From the NCBI RefSeq assembly GCF_012516375.2, contig NZ_CP051204.2:6138001-6202000 (forward strand): 64,000 bases of DNA, written 5' to 3'. Shown one piece after another: positions 58,093 through 64,000 of this stretch. The notes below the pieces were generated by a model, which saw nothing but the letters and a program-made list of their open reading frames with translations, was not told where the DNA came from and searched no databases. A program made the position numbers and the translations under genes. The stretch's first letter is position 1; each line of letters begins with the position of its first letter. The stretch comes from Chitinophaga oryzae. GTDB taxonomy: Bacteria; Bacteroidota; Bacteroidia; Chitinophagales; Chitinophagaceae.

Positions 58093-58958
58093 AATGCTAA
58101 CGCATACAGGTTATGAAAATAATAGCCCGGGATTTCCTGCATGGGCGTAACATAGCTGAATCCCGGCAATCGTTGTACCCATTCCAGGCTGGGTATGAAT
58201 TTATACATCTCCTGGTATACCACGCTGTCGGTAGCCACCACTCCACCCAGCTTCACTTTCACCTGCTGTTCGTCCAGTCCCAGCTGCCGCAGGGTGTTAA
58301 CCAGCTGGTACACCACATCCAGTCCTGCCTGGTACTCGCCGTCCTGCTGGATCATCAGTTTGCCGTTCACATATATGGTAAGGGTGAAGGTATGCCGCTG
58401 CACATGCACGAAAGCGATGCCTTGGGCCGCCCGGTAGTCCAGGTCCAGCGGATAAGCCTGCAGCAGGGCGGAATTGGCATGTACCACCAGATCGGTGGAA
58501 AACTCCTTCCGCAGGAATCCCAGCAGGTCTTTGTCCACACTAAAGATGTTTACCATCGGTTGTCCCGGCATCAGATCGGCCAGGATGGCCTCCTGCATCT
58601 TCTCCGGTTGTGACAGGTGGAGGTATTCTTTTTTCAGGGAAGGCATGTAATATACCTGTGGCACCAGAACGCCCCCGCCGGTATCAAAAGCCAGCAGGAT
58701 GGATTTGAAGGCGGTAAACAGCAGTTTGTCTGCGTCAAACACCTCTTCTATCATCTCCAGGTCGGCCACAGCCAGCTTCTGAGGCTGGAAATGATAGGAT
58801 TTAAGCGCCAGGAATTTTTTCGCTGCGGGATCAAACACCACATAACTGAAAGTACCGCTACCTACCAGCACCAGCAGGTGGCAGGCGGTAAGATCGGTCT
58901 CCAGTAAGGTTTCATCATCTACTGTAAATGCAGGATGGATGTTGTAAGCCACGGGCAT
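58083..58958 (-). CDS. DUF3822 family protein
   Basis: The 291-residue Bacteroidota-restricted protein is always seen near rsmD and coaD in this phylum, as here. It looks like an ASKHA (actin/hexokinase-like) fold: LLVLVGSGTFSYVVFDPAAKKFLALKSY, then LLAFDTGGGVLVPQVYYMPS and IMTIYV-like strands. The final helix region is YVTPMQEIPGYYFHNLYALA. The function is unknown. It is cytoplasmic. It heads the rsmD-coaD-thioesterase transcription unit. Confidence 0.85.
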   Translation of the reverse strand: MPVAYNIHPAFTVDDETLLETDLTACHLLVLVGSGTFSYVVFDPAAKKFLALKSYHFQPQKLAVADLEMIEEVFDADKLLFTAFKSILLAFDTGGGVLVPQVYYMPSLKKEYLHLSQPEKMQEAILADLMPGQPMVNIFSVDKDLLGFLRKEFSTDLVVHANSALLQAYPLDLDYRAAQGIAFVHVQRHTFTLTIYVNGKLMIQQDGEYQAGLDVVYQLVNTLRQLGLDEQQVKVKLGGVVATDSVVYQEMYKFIPSLEWVQRLPGFSYVTPMQEIPGYYFHNLYALALCV

Positions 58959-59014
58959 ATTTAACCATTCAAATGAATTACAATAATAATCTTTTTAGTG
59001 AATTGCGGAGGCGA

Positions 59015-59022
59015 TATCTTTG
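59015..59022 (+). promoter_or_regulatory. -7 promoter box (TATCTTTG) of the MATE gene
   Basis: TATCTTTG matches TAnnTTTG, 30 bases before ATG 59053, and a TTTT stands at the -33 distance. This argues that ATG 59053, not the in-frame TTG at 59020, is the start. Confidence 0.5.
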
Positions 59023-59052
59023 TTTTTTGATGAATATCAGACCCATTTCACG

Positions 59053-60384
59053 ATGCAACTCGAAGTTAACAACCGGCAGATCATTAAAATTGCCGCCCCT
59101 ATATGCCTGGCGCTGATTATCCCTCAGTTTAACCACATGACCAATACCGCTTTCCTGGGCCGGCTGGGCGAGCTGGAGCTGGCGGCCAACGGTATTGCCG
59201 GTATCTATTACCTGGTGATGTATATGATCGCTTACGGGCTTAACAACGGTCTGCAGGTACTGATAGCGCGCCGGGCCGGGCAGCAGCAGTACAGCAGTAT
59301 CGGCCAGCTTTTCGCCAACGGGCTGGAAGTGGGCACAGTCTTCGCCCTGACGGCCATCCTGCTCACCCTGGCGGTAGCTCCTTACTTTTTTTCCAAAACA
59401 CTTCACAACCAGGAAATCCTTTCCGCCGCGGTTTCGTTCATCCGTATCCGTATCTGGGGACTGCCCTTCCTGATGATGCTGAGCATGGCCAATGCCTTTT
59501 ACATCGGCAGCGGCAACTCCCGGGTACTGGCCATTACTTCGCTGTGCCAGGAAACGATCAATATCTTCTTCGACTATACGCTGATTTTCGGAAAACTGGG
59601 AATGCCTGCCCTTGGGCTCAACGGGGCGGCGATTGCGTCTATTATTGCGGAGATCACGGGCTGTTCGGTGGCTTTCAGTATCATTTTCCTGAAAAAATAC
59701 CATATCCGGTATAGTTTATTCACCTATCTGAAGCCCCGCTGGGAGATCATCCGGAACATTCTCAACGTGTCTGCCCCGCTGATCGTGCAGTTTCTTTTCA
59801 GTATCGGCAGCTGGTTTGTCTTTTTCATTTTTATCGAGCACCTGGGAGAGAGGCCGCTGGCCATTTCCAATATGCTGCGCAGCATTTTCGGCTTTTTCGG
59901 CATTTTCACCTGGGCGCTGGCGGCCACCTGCAATACGATGGTGAGCAATATTATCGGGCAGGGCAAGGAACACCTTGTATTTAAGGTCATCAAAAATATT
60001 GCAGCCATCAGTCTCGGTTGCGCTACCGTCATCTGTATCCTGGTCAATCTCTTCCCGTACACCCTGTTGCATATTTACACCAACGACGCCACGCTGATTA
60101 CGGCGGCCATCCCCTCTATCCGCATCATCACCCTCAGCACCCTGCTGATGGCGGTAGCGGCGGTAGTGCTCAGCGGGGTGACCGGCACGGGCAATACGCG
60201 GATGAACCTCCTGACCGAGTGTACGGCGGTGGTGGGATATATGATTTACTGCGATATCGTGATAGAAAGGATGCGCAGCCCGCTGCATCTTGCATGGGGG
60301 GCGGATTTCATCTACTGGATACTGATATTCGGACTCAGCGCCTGGTATCTGAAAAGTGGTAAATGGAAAGGGAAGGTGATTTGA
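59053..60384 (+). CDS. MATE-family multidrug/metabolite efflux transporter
   Basis: From ATG 59053 (MQLEVNNRQIIKIAAPICLALI) the protein has 443 residues and about 12 membrane helices in two similar halves, the MATE fold. Typical sequences are IAAPICLALIIPQFNHMTNTAFLGRLGELELAANGIAG in the first half and LNVSAPLIVQFLFSIGSWFVFFIFIEHLGERPLAISNML in the second. It uses an H+ or Na+ gradient to export drugs or metabolites; the substrate is unknown. It is an inner-membrane protein, transcribed alone from the box at 59015. Confidence 0.95.
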   Translation: MQLEVNNRQIIKIAAPICLALIIPQFNHMTNTAFLGRLGELELAANGIAGIYYLVMYMIAYGLNNGLQVLIARRAGQQQYSSIGQLFANGLEVGTVFALTAILLTLAVAPYFFSKTLHNQEILSAAVSFIRIRIWGLPFLMMLSMANAFYIGSGNSRVLAITSLCQETINIFFDYTLIFGKLGMPALGLNGAAIASIIAEITGCSVAFSIIFLKKYHIRYSLFTYLKPRWEIIRNILNVSAPLIVQFLFSIGSWFVFFIFIEHLGERPLAISNMLRSIFGFFGIFTWALAATCNTMVSNIIGQGKEHLVFKVIKNIAAISLGCATVICILVNLFPYTLLHIYTNDATLITAAIPSIRIITLSTLLMAVAAVVLSGVTGTGNTRMNLLTECTAVVGYMIYCDIVIERMRSPLHLAWGADFIYWILIFGLSAWYLKSGKWKGKVI

Positions 60385-60385
60385 A

Positions 60386-60474
60386 AATTACGAATTACGA
60401 ATTGAGGGCTTTCTTATAGAGCGGTCAGTTAGTAACCTTTCCATAAAACAGCCCTCAATTCGTAATTCGTAATT
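60386..60474. repeat. inverted repeat of ATTACGA heptads, 25-bp arms, between converging genes
   Basis: Positions 60386-60410 (AATTACGAATTACGA then ATTGAGGGCT) pair perfectly with 60450-60474 over 25 bp. The 39-base loop has CAGTTAGTAAC, which resembles the loop of the copy at 56495-56582. It separates the MATE and TPR genes, which converge. Confidence 0.9.
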
Positions 60475-60475
60475 C

Positions 60476-61231
60476 CTATTGAAGATCGTCGAGCATTTTT
60501 TTACAGTCTGCTTTGATGCTGGCGTCGTCCTGGTAGATACTGCGGAGTGAGAGGGCTTTTTTCAGCACTTCGATGGCTTTGTCCTGCTGGTCGTCTGCCT
60601 TATAGGCACGGGCCAGTTCATAATAATTGAGCAGAAAGGATGGGTCCAGCTGCCGGCATTTTTCATAGTTGGCGATGGAATTTTTCAGCGAGCCGTCCGG
60701 CAGGCCGCCGAAGAGCATTTTGGCGGCGCCTCTTTCAAACACGTTGAGATTGGCTACTTCATAGTTCCATTTACCCAGCACATGGTAAGCCTGTGCGAGG
60801 TTAGGATTGAATTTAATTGCCAGTTCGGCGTATTTCTTAACGTCTTTGGAGGCCGCTACTTTTTCCTTGGCGCCGGAGATGAGGGCCATACGACCCATGG
60901 CCACGGCCATGGCGAGGTTGGCGTCTGCATTGTTGGGGGCCACTTTCAGGGCCGACTGTGCATATGTTTTAGCCTGGTTGAAGTAGTTTGTTTTAGCGCT
61001 TTTATCTTTCTGGCGGTTACCAATGCGGGAGCACATCTGGCTGGCCTGGTTCATGGCTCTTACTTCACCGGGTTGTATTTTCAGTATTTCCTTGTCCTTT
61101 TCCAGGGCTGCTTCTTCCTTCATCTGAAGTTCCAGTTGTTTGGCCTGTTCCACCATTTCATCCACCGATTGGGCTTTTGCAAATAATGCAGCGCAGAGCA
61201 GGAATGAAATTGTCAGCATCCGTTTCATCAT
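60476..61231 (-). CDS. secreted TPR-repeat protein (RMD-like)
   Basis: The 251-residue protein has a signal peptide (MLTISFLLCAALFAKA). The rest is helical TPR-like repeats: AQSALKVAPNNADANLAMAVAMGRMA, ELAIKFNPNLAQAYHVLGKWNYEVA, NSIANYEKCRQLDPSFLLNYYELARAYKA, AIEVLKKALSL. The pattern FGGLPDGSLKNSIANYEKC resembles the regulator-of-microtubule-dynamics type of TPR proteins found in bacteria and animals. The function is unknown; it is probably a periplasmic scaffold. It is a single gene, convergent with the MATE gene. Confidence 0.85.
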   Translation of the reverse strand: MMKRMLTISFLLCAALFAKAQSVDEMVEQAKQLELQMKEEAALEKDKEILKIQPGEVRAMNQASQMCSRIGNRQKDKSAKTNYFNQAKTYAQSALKVAPNNADANLAMAVAMGRMALISGAKEKVAASKDVKKYAELAIKFNPNLAQAYHVLGKWNYEVANLNVFERGAAKMLFGGLPDGSLKNSIANYEKCRQLDPSFLLNYYELARAYKADDQQDKAIEVLKKALSLRSIYQDDASIKADCKKMLDDLQ

Positions 61232-61325
61232 AGGACTGTTTTTAGCAGGATAAGAAATACTTGATTTACTTGTTGCTATAAATCTACGAAAATTACAAAT
61301 AATTAGTGCGGGGCGGCGGTGTATT

Positions 61326-61676
61326 TTAGTAGTCCTTCGCCAGTGACACCAGTGAGTTACGGACGCTGGCGCCCATGGGCGGGTTCAGTTTCCGGAGGGT
61401 AACGGTACTGTGCTGAATGGAGGGATACCTTTCCCTCAGGGCGTCTGAGAGCGCGTACACTACTTCTTCCAGCAGGGGTTTAGGTTGTGCCATGATGGCT
61501 TTTGCTATTTCGTAGATTCCCTGGTAGTTGACGGTGTCTGTGAGGTCATCGATGGCAACGGAGCCAGGTATACGAACGGATATATCGAGCAGAAAATCGT
61601 TGCCGATCACTGTTTCTTCCGGATAGAGGCCATGGTAGGCGCGGAAAGCAGCTTGTTCGAGGGCGATGGTAAGCAT
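61326..61676 (-). CDS. folB: dihydroneopterin aldolase
   Basis: It forms 6-hydroxymethyl-dihydropterin in folate synthesis. From ATG 61676 (MLTIALEQAAFRAYHG) the protein has 116 residues; a TTG at 61685 is the alternative start. AFRAYHGLYPEETVIGNDFLLDISVRI is the FolB signature, with the substrate Glu in YPEE and the tunnelling-fold strands. RKLNPPMGASVRNSLVSLA is the C-terminal element, with the Lys that acts in catalysis. It is cytoplasmic. It is followed by two ATTACGA repeat units and then trxB. Confidence 0.95.
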   Translation of the reverse strand: MLTIALEQAAFRAYHGLYPEETVIGNDFLLDISVRIPGSVAIDDLTDTVNYQGIYEIAKAIMAQPKPLLEEVVYALSDALRERYPSIQHSTVTLRKLNPPMGASVRNSLVSLAKDY

Positions 61677-61682
61677 TTGAGA

Positions 61683-61816
61683 CAATTACGAATTACGAAT
61701 TACGAATTACGAATTGGGGAGCAATTCGTAATCAGTAATTCGTAATGGTATTATGATTAAGTTTCAATTACGAATTACGGATCAAAAGCTATCTCTCAAT
61801 TCGTAATTCGTAATTG
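61683..61816. repeat. two adjacent ATTACGA-heptad inverted repeats between folB and trxB
   Basis: Unit 1: CAATTACGA followed by ATTACGA words to 61716, opposed by CAATTCGTAATCAGTAATTCGTAAT (61722-61746) with a loop of about 5 bases. Unit 2: CAATTACGAATTACGGATC (61765-61783), opposed by CAATTCGTAATTCGTAATTG (61797-61816). The left arm of unit 1 has four full heptads. The trxB stop codon is 2 bases beyond unit 2. Confidence 0.85.
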
Positions 61817-61817
61817 A

Positions 61818-62765
61818 TTACTGGTGTTCTTTAGCAGACAGGTATCTTTCAGCATCAAGAGCGGCCATACAACCGCTGCCGGCAGCTGTTACAGCCTGAC
61901 GGTAGATTTTGTCCTGTACGTCGCCGCAGGCGAATACGCCTTCGATGCTGGTACGGCTGCTGCCCGGAACGGTCACGATATAATCCTGTTCGTCCAGTTG
62001 CAGGTAATCTTTGAAAATGGCGGAGTTGGGCTGGTGGCCGATGGCCACGAAGAAAGCGCTAACCGGAACGTCTTTTGTTTCGCCGGTTTGGTTATTGCGT
62101 ACTCTTACAGCTTCTACTTTTTTGTCGCCCAGTACTTCTTCTGTTTCGGTGTTCCAGTATACGATGATATTGGAGGTTTTCAGTACGCGGTCCTGCATTA
62201 CTTTAGAGGCGCGCATTTCGTGTTTACGCACGAGCATGTGTACGGTGGTGCACATTTTAGAGAGGTAAAGCGCCTCTTCGGCGGCGGTGTCACCGGCGCC
62301 AACGATGGCCACTTCTTTACCGCGGAAGAAGAAACCGTCGCATACTGCGCAGGCAGAAACGCCGCTGCCGTTGAGCCGTTGTTCGGACGGGAGTCCCAGC
62401 CATTTGGCGGAGGCTCCGGTAGCGATGATAATGGCGTCGGCGGTGATTTCTTTTTCTTCGTCGATGGTCACTTTATAGGGTTGTTTGCTGAAGTCCACGG
62501 CTGTAGCCATGCCATAGCGGATATCAGCGCCCATACGGGTAGCCTGTTTTTCAAAGTCCACCATCATTTCCGGGCCCTGGATACCTTCCGGGTAGCCGGG
62601 ATAGTTTTCCACTTCCGTGGTGATGGTGAGCTGGCCACCGGGTTGAATACCCTGGTACAATACTGGTTTAAGGTTGGCTCTTGAGGCATATATTGCAGCG
62701 GTGTAGCCGGCGGGGCCGGATCCGATGATCAACAGATGCACATGTTCTTGTTGTTTGTTTTCCAT
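61818..62765 (-). CDS. trxB: thioredoxin-disulfide reductase
   Basis: It reduces thioredoxin with NADPH through FAD. The 315 residues have the FAD-binding GSGPAGYTAAIYASRANLKP, the redox CxxC in SACAVCDGFFFRGKEVA, the NADPH-binding VGAGDTAAEEALYLSKM, and the C-terminal FACGDVQDKIYRQAVTAAGSGCMAALDAERYL, which contacts FAD. ATG 62765 is the natural start (MENKQQEHVHLLIIGSG). It is cytoplasmic and dimeric. It lies 21 bases after the DUF4249 gene and may share its transcript. Confidence 0.97.
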   Translation of the reverse strand: MENKQQEHVHLLIIGSGPAGYTAAIYASRANLKPVLYQGIQPGGQLTITTEVENYPGYPEGIQGPEMMVDFEKQATRMGADIRYGMATAVDFSKQPYKVTIDEEKEITADAIIIATGASAKWLGLPSEQRLNGSGVSACAVCDGFFFRGKEVAIVGAGDTAAEEALYLSKMCTTVHMLVRKHEMRASKVMQDRVLKTSNIIVYWNTETEEVLGDKKVEAVRVRNNQTGETKDVPVSAFFVAIGHQPNSAIFKDYLQLDEQDYIVTVPGSSRTSIEGVFACGDVQDKIYRQAVTAAGSGCMAALDAERYLSAKEHQ

Positions 62766-62786
62766 ACTTTGATTGCTCTATATAAA

Positions 62787-63671
62787 TTATTTCCTGATAA
62801 TAACTGTTTTATAGGTGACGGCGTAACCGCCCCAGTAACCGACTGCGCCGGGCACATTTCCCAGTATTTTGGTGGGAGATGCAAACGGATTGCCGGTGCT
62901 GTTATAGGCGAAGTCAAGTGCGCGCCAGAAGCTGAAGGTGGCTTTATCGATGTTACAGAATTTCACCGTTACCGTATCGCCTCTTTTGAAAAAGCCGTAT
63001 GTCTCCGGATTTTCGCGTTTGCTTTTGTCGACGCCGGCGTCGAGAGGAATTTCAAATGTTGTGCCGTTCACCACCTGATCATCCATGGTAGAGTTCATGC
63101 CGGGCAGGAAGGCGCCGCTGTTGGTGCGGGTGAAGTACCGGGCATAATTGCCGGAGGCCGCAGCATCGGTGATCCTGGCCCATAAGCGGGCGTTGGAGGT
63201 ATCGTTTTCCTGCCTTACCCGTTGCCACCAGATGGTATCCAGGTGGAAACCCTGCAGGGGTATTGTTGTCACTGCCTCATATGACTTATTGTCAGCAGTG
63301 ATTTTCAGGGTATACCGTCCGCCGTTTTTCCCTCTGAAAGCGGCGGAAGGCCTGGAAGTATCGGGGACGTAGGCGAAAACGGGGCCCAGTCCGGGTATTT
63401 CCACGATCCTTTCTTTGAGTGTCATGGTACGGACGCTGTCCGAGACGGTCACCACGGCGTTATGCACAAAAGAAGCCAGTAAGGTGGCGGGATCTATCCG
63501 GGAAAAGTAGCCGAGGCTGCGGGTGAGCACTACCTGCGGGTACCGGTTGGTTTCAAATTTACCTTCCACTACGAGCGACGGTTCCTGTTGTTGCAGGTTG
63601 ACGCTGATATCTTTCTCGCAGGCGGAGAGGAATGCAACGGCAGCCGCTATGATCATCAGGAAGTTGCGCAT
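62787..63671 (-). CDS. DUF4249 outer-membrane lipoprotein without a receptor partner
   Basis: From ATG 63671 the protein has 294 residues; a start at 63716 would lie inside the sigma-gene terminator. The lipoprotein signal is MRNFLMIIAAAVAFLSAC. The DUF4249 core is SLVVEGKFETNRYPQVVLTRSLGYFSRI, with later strands VVTVSDSVRTMTL and YTLKITADNKSYEAVTTIPLQGFHLDTIWWQ. The end reads GAVGYWGGYAVTYKTVIIRK. Unlike the copy at 29499-30362, no TonB receptor stands next to it in this window. trxB follows. Confidence 0.85.
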   Translation of the reverse strand: MRNFLMIIAAAVAFLSACEKDISVNLQQQEPSLVVEGKFETNRYPQVVLTRSLGYFSRIDPATLLASFVHNAVVTVSDSVRTMTLKERIVEIPGLGPVFAYVPDTSRPSAAFRGKNGGRYTLKITADNKSYEAVTTIPLQGFHLDTIWWQRVRQENDTSNARLWARITDAAASGNYARYFTRTNSGAFLPGMNSTMDDQVVNGTTFEIPLDAGVDKSKRENPETYGFFKRGDTVTVKFCNIDKATFSFWRALDFAYNSTGNPFASPTKILGNVPGAVGYWGGYAVTYKTVIIRK

Positions 63672-63701
63672 GTTTGCAAAAATAAGGGGTGTTATCAATA
63701 T

Positions 63702-63739
63702 AAAAACACCGGCCATGTATTTACAAGGCCGGTGTTTTT
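63702..63739 (-). terminator. terminator of the primary sigma factor gene
   Basis: AAAAACACCGGCC pairs with GGCCGGTGTTTTT (13 bp, 12-base loop), with T's following on the minus strand. It lies between the sigma gene and the DUF4249 gene. Confidence 0.9.
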
Positions 63740-63759
63740 ATAGATTAAGAGGATTTATA

Positions 63760-63836
63760 TAATGATTTCTTGATTTAGTGATTTTTTGATTTACGCATTT
63801 AAAACCGAAAATCTGAAAATCCGAAAATCGAAAATA
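63760..63836. repeat. degenerate octad repeats (GATTTnnn / AAATCnGA)
   Basis: GATTTCTT GATTTAGT GATTTTTT GATTTACG is followed by AAATCTGA AAATCCGA AAATCGA. The two halves are only partly complementary, so this is a decayed member of the repeat class seen at 11187 and 30403. Confidence 0.55.
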
Positions 63837-64000
63837 TTATCCCAGGTAGGATTTCAGGGCGCCGCTATAGCGTGCTTTCTGGAGCCTTTTGATAGCGCGT
63901 TCCTTGATTTGCCTGATTCTTTCTTTGGTCAGATCATACTTCTGTCCGATTTGTTCGATTGTTGCGCCGTTTTCACCATCCAGACCGAAATAGGCATTCA
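63837..64000 (-). CDS. rpoD: primary RNA polymerase sigma factor RpoD, C-terminal 54 residues
   Basis: The fragment runs off the right edge. It is sigma-70 region 4: AYFGLDGENGATIEQIGQKYDL, then TKERIRQIKERAIKRLQKARYSGALKSYLG. The helix-turn-helix IEQIGQKYDLTKERIRQIKERA contacts the -33 box, and the final KSYLG is usual for the Bacteroidota primary sigma factor. The stop is at 63837-63839. A terminator follows at 63702-63739. Confidence 0.9.
   Translation of the reverse strand, partial: NAYFGLDGENGATIEQIGQKYDLTKERIRQIKERAIKRLQKARYSGALKSYLG

Noticed and set aside
61683..61816. CRISPR array
   Set aside because: The repeated words are 7 bases without unique spacers and form inverted arms; there are no cas genes.

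Overview
The window looks like a chromosomal segment of a Bacteroidota bacterium, most likely a Chitinophagaceae and probably Chitinophaga-like. This is inference from gene content and signals, because no database search was possible. The supporting signs are a SusC/SusD pair driven by an ECF sigma factor and FecR anti-sigma factor, two DUF4249 lipoproteins, several TonB-dependent receptors, a zinc-free type B ribosomal protein L31, the DUF3822-rsmD-coaD gene order, a Bacteroidota-type LptD, and promoters of the Bacteroidota form (TTTG, about 19 bases, TAnnTTTG). I saw no phage, transposase, CRISPR array or rRNA. The content is mostly housekeeping and envelope biogenesis.

Layout. 1-4.2 kb: the first codons of a TetR-type regulator with its operator, an S41 peptidase homologue, a DinB-fold protein, tRNA-Arg(UCU), uracil-DNA glycosylase, and a 1-acylglycerol-3-phosphate acyltransferase gene broken by one frameshift. 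4.2-11 kb: a nutrient-uptake locus on the minus strand (ECF sigma, FecR, SusC with STN domain, SusD) with no hydrolase beside it. 11.3-18.5 kb: an envelope block with lptD diverging from amidase, mlaD-like MCE and OstA-like genes. 18.6-24.6 kb: nhaA, a small outer-membrane protein, nnr and a membrane pyrophosphatase (hppA), followed by a nested RNA-like structure. 24.9-34.1 kb: an NmrA-like oxidoreductase facing an AraC regulator, a TonB-dependent receptor with a DUF4249 lipoprotein, a sterol-desaturase-family protein, and a BlaI/BlaR1-like pair with two operator palindromes. 34.4-41.8 kb: acylphosphatase, a 2H-phosphoesterase-like protein without its histidines, tpiA, a GlmU-like protein, rpmE, yajQ, and an ECF sigma/anti-sigma-like/DUF4097/GIN-domain cassette. 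42-54.5 kb: an outer-membrane beta-barrel receptor, DUF2167, hemerythrin, lgt, bacilliredoxin, hsp20, a kinase-less sensor-like membrane protein, a candidate small RNA, an arginine-decarboxylase-type enzyme, WbqC-like and LEA2 proteins. 54.7-64 kb: a metal-binding (HMA) protein, pyrE, Nudix, thioesterase, coaD, rsmD, DUF3822, MATE, a TPR protein, folB, trxB, a second DUF4249 lipoprotein and the 3' end of the primary sigma factor gene.

The most distinctive unexplained feature is a set of intergenic inverted repeats. Their arms are made of iterated 7- or 8-base words such as ATTACGA or CCAAATnn. They occur between convergent, divergent and co-directional genes and in one place may carry promoter boxes. 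Other points of interest are the nested structure downstream of hppA, a candidate small RNA at about 50.36-50.45 kb, two adjacent hairpins with the same hexaloop between fecR and susC, and two sigma-linked cassettes.
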